A DNA stretch of 64,000 nt, taken from contig OX442315.1 in the NCBI GenBank assembly GCA_949358305.1, positions 30,902,427 to 30,966,426 on the forward strand. The letters are read 5' to 3'. Shown here in pieces: positions 25,951 to 38,285 of this stretch (position 1 is its first letter; every line of letters begins with the position of its first letter). A program made the translations under genes and the position numbers. This DNA is from Strigamia acuminata. Taxonomy: Eukaryota; Arthropoda; Chilopoda; Geophilomorpha; Linotaeniidae. The notes beneath the pieces were generated by a model. It searched no databases. It was not told where the DNA came from and was given only the letters and a program-made list of their open reading frames with translations.

Positions 25951-28417
25951 TTAAATCGAGATACAATTATATTGTGGCTGATTAGCTTCTCTCTGCGCAG
26001 CCGTTGCCTCGGCAACCGATGGTGACCTCTGATGATGACTAGTTCGGAAATGCTGTTTGGAAGACCCTTCACCCAACCGCTCGTAATCGCTATTGCTACC
26101 GCTCAGGGTAATTTTATCTTCCGTCAGTTCAATGCTCCAAAACGGCGGTTGATTATGGGCTTGAAGATGTCGGCGGTAACACGTGATCCCGCCTGCCACG
26201 CATGCAATGAAAGCTAATGATGCAACCGCAGCTACAACGGCGACTGTCCCGTCACCGTGGTCCACGGTTCGCGCTTTTGGGGGTCCTGCAATTACAATTT
26301 AATTAAAATTTGCTATACAATTTTTATCTAGCATTTCTTTTTAATACCCTGAATGCCACAATTTGTCTTAACTTCCTGGGGACTACTGATATTGTGAGCA
26401 TACTGCGGACACTGGTTGCACGAAGCATTTGTATACCCCACGAGTCCGCAAAATAAGCAACTGCACTTGACGCACTGCCCATTGGCAACCGGGTAAAAGC
26501 CAACAACGCACATATCACATAAAGAACCAAAATAGCCTTCGCGGCACGCACAAGTCACTTCACCTGAAACTTCTGTACCTATAAATACAATACTAATAAA
26601 TAATTCGTTTAAAGAAGTACGCAATCTACACATTTCCATGCTTTGGAGATTTTTACAGCAATTAATTCACGTGGAAATGTATTTAAGTAGACAAAAAATG
26701 ATAAAAATCCAATTTTTGAGGTTAAAAATTGAATTTTTTTCTCTTTGGTCGCCCTGTTCTTTTAATTTCTATATCAAATCGAAATCAGGCAACCTTGAAG
26801 TATATTTTTTCGTATGTAATTAAATTACCTAATTGGCACGTGCCAAAAGATGATGCAGGAGAACAGGGACAAGGTCTGCATTCGTCTCCAAACCAATAAA
26901 ATCCTTTTATACATGTATCACATTCAGAACCTTCGTAACCTATGTGACAAATGCAGTGACCGTTATTAATTTTATCACATCGTTTAGTACCCGGTTGAAA
27001 ACAGGAACATTCTAAAATGAATAAATATTTATTACTATTTATATAAAACAAAAAAAATATTAATTTCTTACCTTTAAAAATTGAGTTGCTTGTTCCTTCT
27101 GAAGTTGACATTACACATATTAGAGATGAAGCACTTTTATTTCCTGAATAATGAGCAGTTACATATATAGTGTAATTTGTGGCCGGTTGGAGATTATGAA
27201 GTAACTTAGATCTTGTATCTTTTGAGACCGTTTCCAATTTTTCTGTTTAAAAAAGTCAATTTTTAACCGTTACAACTTAAAATCCAATTATTTAAGCTTC
27301 CAAAATCTGCCACCAGTCTAAAAATTGATTTATTGCTTGCTAAAATCATTAAGTGTCAACACAACGCACGACTGAACTTTTGTATTTAAATGTCGTACAA
27401 ATTTAACCCAATAAAAAATTTCAAGTTCAAGTTCAGAGCGGATTGAGCAGCTTAATCAGACATCCTGTATATAGAAAGTGGTCTTTTGAACTCGCCAACA
27501 AACAAGCTTTAAGCATTTCTATAGTGGTAGATTCAAGAAATAAAAATTAAACAAAAAGCAAATGATTTCTCACCTGCATCAGGCGTAATATAATAATGAA
27601 CAGAAAACGAAACAATTTGAGGCGAATTTTCATCCACTTCTGGTGCTTTCCAACCAATGGTTAACGATTTATCACTCTGGGCTTCCAACTCGACTGAATG
27701 TGGAGGTCGAAATTCATCTGAAAAAAAGAAAAAAAGAAATAAAAAATCAATTTTATTGATTAACATACTAAGAAAACTAGCCAACGCCTATTTAACCTTG
27801 ATATCACAAAAAGGAATAATATAAATAATATAGTTTATTAGTCCAAAATCAATTTCACCACAGACTAATTACGTAATTAATCTAAATAAAATATCTGATT
27901 AGATTTCCAGATACATATTTGCACTTTAAGTACATTAGCACTAAGTTCAATCAACTTCAATAACTCTTTATTAATAAATGCACTTAAAATGCACTTAAAA
28001 ACCACAGTTAACTGTCATTTAAGAGTGATTCATACACGAAATCTCACTCGAATTTCATTCCCCTCCTTCCCAACCATCAACTCATCCCAATTTTCTTTGT
28101 TTGACCCGATTTTTCTCCACATTTTCGAGTCATAATCATTTATTTTTATACCTCAGTCGTTACGTAATTTTGGGCACATTCAGTTACAGTTGTCGTATGT
28201 CAAGGATTTCGTGCTCGTTTTAATCCTTCACGCTTTGCGCTCGTGATTTTTTAAAACTCAATTCAACAAGATGTAAAATAATAGATATAAATAATTAATT
28301 TAAAAAAATTGACCTACCTTCCATGGGGAAAACAAATGTGGGAGAATTAAGGTAAAATAGGAGAGAATGGATTACGATGAATTTCAAGTCTCCCAATCTC
28401 CAGGTGAGCCGCATCAT
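25951..28417 (-). CDS. Type I membrane protein with fibronectin III and laminin-type EGF modules
   Basis: Six exons join in phase: 28318-28417, 27574-27717, 27072-27242, 26829-27011, 26348-26578 and 25951-26285 (387 residues). The first exon encodes a signal sequence (hydrophobic FIVIHSLLFYL). Residues of about 35-140 form a fibronectin type III fold (SLTIGWKAPE, then LQPATNYTIYVTAHY). Next come two cysteine-rich laminin-EGF-like modules (CDKINNGHCICHIGYEGSEC and CACREGYFGSLCDMC). A single transmembrane helix (VAVVAAVASLAFIACVAGGI) is followed by a cytoplasmic tail of about 80 residues containing YERLGEG and a Ser/His-rich part. It is probably an adhesion or receptor-like surface protein. I do not recognise a named orthologue. 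It is divergent from the TRPM gene, with 325 bp between start codons. Confidence 0.78.
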
Positions 28418-28742
28418 GCGATTTTTCCACCTTCAACTCATAAACATATGGGTTGTTCGTTTTTAAAAACGGACGTAAAAACTACGAGTAAACGCAACCT
28501 AAATATCAGCAACTGGCTGACGAGCCATTAGATCTGCGGCGACACTTCCGCGTGACCTGATGAAGACGTCGCCATCGCAGATTTTCTTTTCGCTAGTTAG
28601 TAGCGCCGCTCTTGTGACGAATTTTGACATCGTCCTATTGATCGTGAATGGTCGGCGCCAGATTCGAGGAGTTCGATAAGTAATAGAAACATACATAAAT
28701 CATCTTTTTATATATATCTAGACATGATTGTAATTAAATGCA
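28418..28742. promoter_or_regulatory. Divergent promoter between the EGF/fibronectin gene and TRPM
   Basis: Only 325 bp separate the two start codons, so both 5' leaders and promoters must lie here unless untranslated first exons exist. The 65-codon minus-strand frame at 28499-28696 has no supporting features. Confidence 0.5.
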
Positions 28743-31700
28743 ATGACAAAATTGTCGTTCGATCGTAATTACTGGCAACTTAATGACGATAAGGTTGTGA
28801 TTTGTAATGTTTTCGTCCGGCTTGGTTTGCCTAACTTGTATTTTTCCAATTTGTTATTTCCAGTTAGGATTTCCAAAATATACAGTTGAAACTGCAGAAG
28901 TATCACCAATTTCCTCGCCGGGAACTCCTGAAAGCTATGGTTCTGGTGGCAATCGGATATTTCCAGGCGGTTTATTAAGTTTTAGAACGGAATATTATGA
29001 ACCCGAGGTTGGTTTTTGATGTACCGTATTTCTTCTTTTTTAATTTCGTTTTATTAACAAATAATAATATGTTTTTTTTAATATTTTTATTTTTAGACTA
29101 AACCGTATATTTGTGTAGGACATAACGAGGAGATTTCGGATGTAGTCAATACACTAGCTCGAGTTTGGAAATTAACTTGCCCTTCAATAGTTATTATGTT
29201 AATAAGCAGTATTAGTCAGCCTTTGAGGCACCCAACACACGGTCAATGGAAGAGTTTACAAGAGGGGCTAATTAAGGTGTATTTTACTGAATAATGTGGA
29301 AATATAATTTTTTTTAAAACTATTTTGGTTAATTTAGGCTGCTAATACGACGTCCATGTGGATTGTGACTAATGGAGTGAATACAGCGGTTGCTAAACTA
29401 GTTGGAGATGCAGTTCGATTGGAAGAGCTTCATCGGCAGTCGCAGACTTGTTCGTGGCATCCAGAAACGAGTACTATTCGTCTTGTCCCTAAACTGGTAT
29501 TGATCGGAATTACTAGTTCGAATATTTTATCTTACGAGAATTTATTGGATGGAAAAGTAATTTTAAAAATATGTTTTAATGTTTTTATTTCATAATTATG
29601 CATATTTTTATTAATATTTTTTTTAGGGTACTTTGGTTGAATTGCCTTGTGACGGTTTTCAAAGCGAAGATTCAAAATATGAATTAAATCCTGATCACAC
29701 GCATTTTATAGTGGTGAAAGATGGCACTATTGATAATAGTGGTGCTCAGTCGTTTGCCGTTCAATTAGCTGATTATTTGATGCATAGTGATGTGTCGGGT
29801 ATGGAGTTTTTTAAGTTTTGTTATTAAAATTGGATGGTTTTTGATGATTTTTTAAAAAAAAATTTAGGGCCTACTGAAAATATTTCGAGCCCAGCTAGGC
29901 ACAGAAATGAAATCCCGGTTGTTGGAATGTTAGTTGAAGGTGGTTTTGCTTCTCTCAAGTTGGCTCTGGAGTTATTGAAAAGAGAAATTCCCATTTTGGT
30001 GTTGAAGGAAAGCGGTGGGTCTGCCGATTTCATCGCGTATGCGTACGAGGAAATCAAAGAAAAGTAATAAATTGAAATTTAATATTTAAAAATCTAATTT
30101 ATTTAATTTTTTTTGCAGTAATCGTGGCGAGTGGGATCCGCAATATGTCGAAGTATTTGTTACTTCGGAAATTTCTCGTCGCATTGCAATTGAATTTCCA
30201 TTATTCCGAGAAAATAATTTAGCTCGGAATAGGTACAGAGATAGAGTCTTAGAATGTATTCGATTTTCCGAGCAGGTTTCAAAATTTCGACATTTGCGCA
30301 AACAAATGTTAAATAGTTTTTAATTATTTGTATTTTTATTTAGAATGGACAACAATTTCTGACATTTCTCGATATATACAGTCAACGTTGTAACCTTGCA
30401 GGGATGGAAAAAGAGATTTTAAAGGCGCTATTTAAATGTAAGTTGAATTGCAAAAATTGATTTAGTTGTACAGTTTACTCGCACAGCTCAAAAGCGTGAT
30501 CGCCTCGGTGAAAATCAAAGATACGATCAACTACAGAAAGATCTATACCTAACCATTGATTGGAACAGTCCGCAAGTGGCTTATGACGAAGTTTTTCGCA
30601 AAGATCCAACGGCAAGATTTAAAGTATTTTATTTGATCCGAAATTACGTAATTTGAAAAGCTAAAATCGACGTTGTATGGAAGGTAGATAAAGCTGTTTT
30701 CGAGGACGCTCTTGTCAAACAAAACAGGGAAGATTTCATCGATCTTTTCCTCGATCAAGGATTTCAAATTCACAAATTTTTAACTGAAAGACGGTTATGG
30801 CGCTTGTTTGAAAAAGCCGACAATCCACAATTCTTTCGCGCTGTATGCTGGGAAGAAATTCTAGGCCATCGCTTTGTATTATTTTAATGTTTTTGTTTAT
30901 TTTAGTTACTAGTTTTGTTTGTAACGATAAATTACTTCCGCTCTTAGGAAGCTAAACTCGGTCGCGATTTTGTTCATAAAGAACTCAACTGGCTCATCAA
31001 AAGTTTGACGGGAATTCGCGAGTTTGTTCCAGTTCAGGAACTTACTTCAAATGCGATGGGTTTTTATACAACAGATCCTGTAGTGGCTGAAAGAAAAGTA
31101 ATTGCTAGAAATTTCAGCTCGACATTTTCAATGTGTTTTTAATAATCGTGTAGGCTTTAAATGCGGTTATTATTTGGGCCGTTCTTATGAATCGACCCAA
31201 GTTAGTCAAAGTTTTGTGGAAGCGATCTGATCATCCGTTGCACCTTGCATTATTGATTGGCATGATTTTCTCAAAGTTGTCTTTGTATGTTCGCACTCAG
31301 CAGCACTTGCTGAAAAACCTTGAGCAAAGCAGTCGGTAAATAATAACAAGTCGAAATCAAATTTTTTTTTTGCGTCATTTTATTTATTTTTATAGAGATT
31401 TTGAAGCCATGGCGCTCGGGGTATTGGATCTCAGTTTTCAACAGAATAATTGTCGTGCCATGGATGCTTTAAATGCTAAAATGCCCGATTGGGAATTTCA
31501 AAGTGCCGTCGAAATAGCGGCAACGGCTAAAAACCAAGATTTTATCGGTCATCCGTGCTGCCAAAAATGGCTGAACGACCGATTTCTTGGTCGGATTCAT
31601 CTCCAAGAAGTGCAACGTGGAATTTTCAGTGTTCCGTCTAGTCTAAAAATAATTTTATCGGCGTTTTTAATTTTTCCCATTTACTTGTGGATTAACTTTC

Positions 31701-34700
31701 AAACTGGAACTCAAGTGTCAATTGCAAGAGGAGAAGAAGGTTAATTATTCCTGAAGAAAGATAATTTTGCTCAAGTATTTCATCTTTCATTGCAGATTCA
31801 GACGTGGATGAAGAGCACGACATAATGAGTGTTGCTCAGCTAGTTAATTCAACCCGGCCGGATTTACTAGTTCATGAAAACAGAGCACCTGTCCAGTATG
31901 AATTTTTTTAAATTTTATTTTAGGTATTATTATATAAAAAATAACATTAAATTGACAATTTGCAGATTCCAACACCGCGGTAGACACACTGAAAACATTA
32001 ATTCAAAGATATTGAGAGGTGTAATACGTCCCACAACATCGTGGATTATGAAACCAAAAGCGTGGCATAAAGGTCCCAAATGGATAAAAGAAAAGCCTAG
32101 CGTGTGGTATTATCGTAAAGGGCCACAACCTCCATTATATAAAAAGATTTACTTTCTGTGGAGTGCTCCAGTTACTAAATTTTGGACTTTTCAAGTACAC
32201 AACGTGAAATTTTTTTAAATATTAATTATAATTTTTTTTGTCTTATCATTTGTTCCAGTTGACCTATATTTTGTACTTGGTTTTCTTCAGCTACATCGTA
32301 TTATTACCGTCGTGCGGAAACAAAAATTTAGATTTAATTTTGTGGTGCTGGACACTAACAATTTTGGTCGAAATTGTTCGGAGAACTTACATACAATACA
32401 CGGTAAGTAGCCTAACGTGAGTAATCATTATTTAATTTAATTTTTTTCGTTTGAAATTAGCAATATCGCAGCATGACAGTATTCAATAAAGTCGTTGAAA
32501 TTATATTGGTGTTAGTATTTCTTATTCTGTACATGTTTCTTCGGATATTTAAACTGGAAATACTGAAAGAAGTATTCCAAGAACCACAAGAAGTCAGAGT
32601 GGCTTATGCCGCGCGTGTCGTACTCTGCGTTGGCTTATTGTACTTCTATATGAGATTAATGGTCATTTATTTCCCCATAAGTCCAACTTTAGGTCCTCTT
32701 CTTTACAGGATGCGTTTAATGGTACTGAGAACATCAAAATTCATTGATTTTTTCATTGATTTTTCATTGATTTCATTCTATTTACAGATAACGATTGATT
32801 TTTATAATTTTATTCGACTTGCAATGCTGATTTTAATAAGTAGTGGCATTGTTATCCACGCTATTATGTTCCCTGATTATCCCATGGGCAAAGAATTAGT
32901 CCGAAGAGCATTTCACAGGACTTGGTTTTCAATGTTTTTGACTTTTGCGTCTGATTTGGAAGGTTTAAAAACGTCCCGATGTGTTTTTCGTCCATTTTTA
33001 TTCTTTACTGGTTTATAGATTCTGGTTGTGAAATGATAACGACCAAATATTATCAAGGGTTGAAGAAGAAAGATCCGGAAGCTTGCTTGATGGGAGATGG
33101 TAAATGGGATTAACTTTGTTTCAAGTAAATGTTACGCTGTGATCGTTTTTGATTATTCTAGCGAAAGATCCCGATTGTGCTACAACGGGATTTTGGCCTT
33201 ACATAATGAATATTCAGTATATGATCAACATGAAGTTGATTTTGCTTACACTTTTATACGCCATGTTTAGGTGATTTTATTGCTCATTTATCTCAAATGT
33301 AAAATTTTCAATTTTCTTTTTCTCTTTCCAGCAATACTCAGATGGAACAAGCTGCAGATGCAGATGCGATTTGGAAATATCAAAGATATAGATTAGTTTT
33401 TGATTTTGACACCAGGCTAAGACTTCCTCCGCCATTGACGATTTTCAGTTACATTTTAATGGTACTGCATTGCGTTTACAAATGTTGCTTTTGTAAGGGA
33501 TGTCAAAAAGACACGCACGAGGTAGAGCCAAAAAACAACCTTTTTTTAAAAAATAAAAATTGGTTTAAAATATAACGTGGAAATAGCATCGCGGAGACGG
33601 ATTGGAACATCGCAAGCTTAAAGCGAGTGATTTTAATTATTGGCGACTTATGGCTACCGAATATTTCCGGCAGTTGGAAGAGACTGAGAAGAAAAAACTG
33701 ATCGAGAAAGAACAATTGGAAAAGTAATTTTATTTCTTTAAGCGGAAAGTAAAGCAAGTATATATATTTGGATAGTTGCTTGCAGATTAAACGCCCTGTG
33801 TTACAATGCGGAAATGCAGATGTCAGCATTGAAGAAATTGAAAGGTTCGATGGCAGAGCTGGAAATTATCATGCAAAATTGTCGTATCGCTCTAGAGGAC
33901 ATTAAACACGAGTTTGTAAAAACAGGTAACGAAATACTAATAAAATAAAATAAAATAAATTCTAAAATATATTTTTGATTGCAGATGAGAAAATGATAGC
34001 AAATATGACGAATCTAATGTCGCGTCAATCGCCGTATTTTAGCACCAAAGTTCAACGATACTCATTTTCTGATAAATACGTTCCCTGGGAAGTTTTGTTT
34101 AGTACTTACGATCCCGTAGTGTACAGCAAGCCGAGAGAAGACTATCCCCTTAATATAAGGGACTTTGTTGATGAAGATGTTCTTTCGTGAGTTAATCGAA
34201 TGAATTATCCAATTTCTTTAATATCATTCGTTTGAAATGTTCTTAGATTAAAAGAGAAACAAGGCGAGCACTACAAATTGCCAGAAATGAAGTGGAATAT
34301 TGTATACACGAGTGGTGCTGGGATAACTACTGACAGAACATCGTGGCTACAAAATGACAAGTGTGAAGTCGTCATATATAAATTAGACAGCACGGGATTA
34401 CCGATGTAAGTTTCCATAATTTTCCGAAACCACATAATTATTTATTTATTTATTATTAAATAACAGAAATCCTCTTGGTCGAACTGGTCTGCGTGGTCGC
34501 GGAGCACTGCTTCGATGGGGGCCGAATCATGCCATCTATTTGGCTATAACGAGATTTCGAACCGAAGGACAGCTGCAGTCGGTGTACACGGAACCTAAGA
34601 CGGTTGAATTTGTAATAAGTCCTCATGACGGCAGTCAATGGATATTACCCGGGGTTTATAATATAATGTCAATCAAAAATGATTTTTATTTATTTAATGC

Positions 34701-35238
34701 TTCTTTTAAATTAAGGGTTTTATGTTGCATCATATAAATCCTTATGAAGTAATCCGTGAAAAGTTTTTACCAAATGTACAAGACGTAACTTGGAATCATT
34801 CAGATGACATGAAACAAGTAAATTTGAAAATAACATTTAAATTGTTTTTAATCATTCTTTATTGATAGGTTTTTCAAGAGTTTTGTGCCACACGAGATTC
34901 CACACAGGAAACTTCATTAGAAGTTGAAGATCCGAACTTTGCATGCGTTCTGTTACAACGTGGGTATTTGGACGATGCACTGAATACCGACAATGCGTGG
35001 ATTGAAGCCGAGATATGGCATATTCACTATAAAACAAGTTGCAATTTGGACGGTAAACATTTGGTAAGTGATTGCAGAAGTAGAGATCCGATTCAGATTT
35101 TAATTTAATTTTTAATTTTTAATACATTAGCGAGGCATGAAATGGAGAACGAGTGCATCTCAAATTAAAAACAAAATGCCGATGAGCCATGCTAATATTT
35201 TAGACAAAATAGTACACAAACTTGAAGGAACCAGTTAA
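28743..35238 (+). CDS. TRPM-family cation channel with C-terminal NUDT9-homology domain (TRPM2-like)
   Basis: Roughly 25 short exons join in phase. Exon 1 (28743-28793, MTKLSFDRNYWQLNDDK) splices at 28864 into LGFPKYTVETAEV. The N-terminal TRPM homology region has the SLOG-type fold seen in TRPM2 (PYICVGHNEE; SMWIVTNGVNTAVAKLVGDA; IPVVGMLVEGGFASLKLALE), followed by the helical MHR3/4 part. Six membrane helices lie at about 32200-33270: S1 FWTFQLTYILYLVFFSYIV, S2 near LILWCWTLTILVEI, S3 VVEIILVLVFLILYM, S4 ARVVLCVGLLYFY, S5 FIRLAMLILISSGIVIHAI, S6 IQYMINMKLILLTLLYAMF. The TRP segment IWKYQRYRLVFDF then LPPPL is canonical. A coiled coil (33600-33930) precedes the NUDT9-H domain at about 33975-35238 (YVPWEVLFSTYDPVVYSKP; GRTGLRGRGALLRWGPNHA; YLDDALNTDNAWIEAEIW), closely resembling TRPM2. 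The Nudix box has lost its catalytic glutamates. In TRPM2 this domain senses ADP-ribose; the ligand here is inferred. Confidence 0.88.
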
Positions 35239-35485
35239 ATTATATTTTTATCTCAATAAAAATAATTTTTGTATTTTATTTTTTAATATACGATTTTAAA
35301 TAAATAAGAAAATCAAAAATGAATATAAATTAGTAACAAAAACATTTACACAGTTAGAAAAGCGAAGAATTGTGCAATAATTCGAATATGAGCATTGTTG
35401 CGCGACGTCCTGAACAAATCATCATCATAAATCGCAATCAGTAAATAAATTCTCTCCTCTATGCCTAAATTTACAAGTTTGTGTT

Positions 35486-36012
35486 GTAATTGTTACATAA
35501 CAATTTGATGCTGCTATGTGTGCATTATTCAATTCGCCATGTCCTCTCTTCTGCATAGGATGTTGCTCAAAATCGTCCGTCAAAATTCGAATTTGGTGTA
35601 ATTTAAATTAACAATCCTCTATGTTTCGATTTAAAGTATTACATGTGGCAACTGCCGCAATTGGAAGTTCGTGTGGGTTTCTGTTTGGAGCGCGACAGAA
35701 AAATTCATTTAAAGTTGATGCTTGTGATCCTGAAAATTTGGGTAATCTAAGTCTCACTCAAGAGCCGTGTGAACCAAGTCTCGAGCAACGATTTGCTGAA
35801 GTTGCCGAAGAAAATTCGTGTGCAACATCACGAAGTCCCGAAAAAAATCCATGCGAAATAATTCCGCCTGCACCAATTCCATGTGGACCAAGTCTCAAAG
35901 AAAGATTTTCTAGCGTTGGAGAGCCGATATCGTGCCAACTAATACAAAATAATGACTTTCTTATAATGTACGACTTTCGTACACTTATAGCAAGTTGGGT
36001 TTTAGAACATTT
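35486..36012 (+). repeat. Near-identical duplicated block, copy 1
   Basis: About 135 bp of 5' flank plus the first 130 codons of EndoG-like gene 1 are nearly identical to 37711-38285. Identity ends abruptly after the LIASWVLEHL codons. The block begins near a palindrome, ATTGTTACATAACAAT. Confidence 0.8.
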
Positions 36013-36941
36013 AGCAGAAAATAACCTCACGGAGGACCCGAACAATCTTGAGCGTTGTTATGATGGCGATAACCGCGTCTTGTCACGAAACTTTATAGTC
36101 AATTACAACTATTATCATAACTACGTAGTACCTCCATGCACCAAAGGTCATCTAGCTCAGTTGCAAAATCATAGACACTCGGAAGAAAGTTTTCAAATTG
36201 CCAACAAATTAACGAATATTGCTCCTCAGGTAAATTTAAATAAAACTGACTACTTTTCGTCAGGGGATGTTTATGTATTTATTGATCAGAATGAAAATTA
36301 ATTTCTACATTTAGACGTCTGTAGGAAATTAATACATCATGTTTATTTAAAATATCATTTATTTATCAAAATCTACAGTGGAATATTAAATTTATCACCA
36401 GAGTGTTTGTGTGTTTTCACAGACTGAAAGTCTAAATAGTGTTTCATGGAAATGGTTGGAGGAGAACGTACGTGACGCGATATCATTATTAAAGATGGAC
36501 TTCGTTCTTGTACTCACCGCCCCTTTTTTTATGCCCGGGTATAGTCTTTGCAGTTTATTAATCATAAATGCTTCGTTAACTTGTTTTTATTTTTAAATAT
36601 AACTTAGAGTTGAAGAGACTACCGGCAGGACAATGATGAAATACGAAGTCGTTGGCGAAAATAAATTAATTGCCGTCCCAACTCATTATTTGAAAATTGT
36701 TTCGTTTAGAGATAAAAAAAGTGAACTTGGAATTGTAGGGCATTTAATTGCCGTACTACCTAATATAAATATGACCAAAGATACTGTTCTGGATAAAAGT
36801 AAATTCCTCAATCCTGGGAATTTGCAAGAAATAGAAAATCGAGTTGGATTTCATTTAGTCAATGTTATCGGTCCTAAAACAAAAAAACGTAAAAAAAAAA
36901 AGAATGCAGAGAGCAATAATTCGTTAGAAAATTCTGGCTAA
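35621..36941 (+). CDS. EndoG-like nuclease paralogue 1, catalytic motif degenerate
   Basis: Three exons (35621-36229, 36423-36538, 36608-36941; 352 residues) share exact intron positions and phases with the intact copy at 39689-40717. The N-terminus (MFRFKVLHVATAAIGSSCGF) looks like the mitochondrial targeting/anchor segment of EndoG. A Cys/Pro-rich insert (NPCEIIPPAPIPCGPSLKER) absent from normal EndoG follows. Where EndoG has DRGH this copy has TKGH (CTKGHLAQLQNH): the histidine is kept, Asp and Arg are lost. The Asn of the FNRDAW metal-site motif aligns with the Asn in LNSVSWKWLE. The C-terminus is lysine-rich (TKKRKKKK). EndoG cuts DNA and RNA in mitochondria or in dying cells; this copy may be inactive or altered. 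Reading frames are open, so it is not an obvious pseudogene. Confidence 0.82.
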
Positions 36942-37019
36942 AATTGTTTCAAACCGTGGACGAATTTGTTTAGGAATTCATGAAGTGAAACGGATTTATT
37001 TTGTATCCTAACTGAAAAA

Positions 37020-37470
37020 TTAAAGGATCGAGCAGATTCTGTAATTATAAGACAAAATTGTAAGACAAAATCGGTTGAAAATAAATACTTCAAATTTCAA
37101 ACAAATTATCAATTCCATATTTCTTTTACGATGAACATAGCCAATAACTCGAACACAATTAGCAACATCCCCAAAGTCAAGGGCTATCGCCATAATTCGC
37201 AACCAATTTTTAAGTACACAATATGGATAAAACTGCAAATTGAACTGGAATTTGTTTCCAGTTTGGTGTCTGCAACAAATCGAGTCTACATTACCTGAGT
37301 TGGCGGTTGGCCGTGCCTCTCAAATCGCACATTGGTTCGAGGATCGTATTTTGTTCCCATGTGGGTATAATTCCAGTTTCCCGACCACCTCTCGGATCTT
37401 TCCCACAATTTGGATTTAAGGGTAATTAAGGGTGAGGAATCGAATGGTGTCAACAGTTTTGGAGGCAAAC
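37020..37470 (-). other. Unassigned minus-strand open frames between EndoG copies
   Basis: Two minus-strand frames could be joined at a GTAATG donor (near 37295) and a TTTCCAG acceptor (near 37262), reading ERSERWSGNWNYTHMGTKYD and then KNWLRIMAIALDFGDVANCV. No start, upstream exon or family is recognised. Part of the segment is repeated in decayed form after copy 2 (39420-39480), so it travelled with the duplication and may simply be 3' flank. Confidence 0.25.
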
Positions 37471-37710
37471 GGAACCGGAAGCGTTACTGGCCATAGGTGA
37501 ACGGTGAACTAGTTTTATACCATAAGGATGAGCATTAAATGCATGTGGCCGATTGTTGTCGAATGAGAATGAAACAGCTAAGGTGAGGTCAAGGGAGGTC
37601 AAGGGGGGTCATATGGGGTTGTGCCTCGCCCTTGTTAAGAAAAGTAATGCGTTTTCATTTCCGTTTCGGTGCGTTCAAATTGATTAAAAGTAAAGAAGAG
37701 TTTTAAAAAT

Positions 37711-38285
37711 GTAATTGTTACATAACAATTTGAAGCTGCTATGTGAGCATTATTCAATTCACCATGTCCTCTCTTCTGCATAGGATGTTGCTCAAAATCG
37801 TCCGTCAAAAATTCGAATTTGGTGTAATTTAAATTAACAATCCTCCATGTTTCGATTTAAAGTATTACATGTGGCAACTGCCGCAATTGGAAGTTCGTGT
37901 GGGTTTCTGTTTGGAGCGCGACAGAAAAATTCATTTAAAGTTGATGCTTGTGATCCTGAAAATATGGGTGATCTAAGTCTCGCTCAAGAGCCGTGTGAAC
38001 CAAGTCTCGAGCAACGATTTGCTGAAGTTGCTGAAGAAAATCCATGCGAAATATTTCCGCTTGCACCAATTCCATGTGAACCAAATCTCGAGCAACGATT
38101 TGCTGAAGTTGCTGAAGAAAATCCATGCGAAATAATTCCGCCTGCACCAATTCCATGTGAACCAAGTCTCAAAGAAAGATTTTCTAGCGTTGGAGTGCCG
38201 ATATCGTGCCAACTAATACAAAATAATGACTTTCTTATAATGTACGACTTTCGTACACTTATAGCAAGTTGGGTTTTAGAACATT
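37711..38285 (+). repeat. Near-identical duplicated block, copy 2
   Basis: This is the partner of 35486-36012. It differs by scattered substitutions and by the number of Cys/Pro modules; sequence beyond 38285 is much more diverged. Confidence 0.8.
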
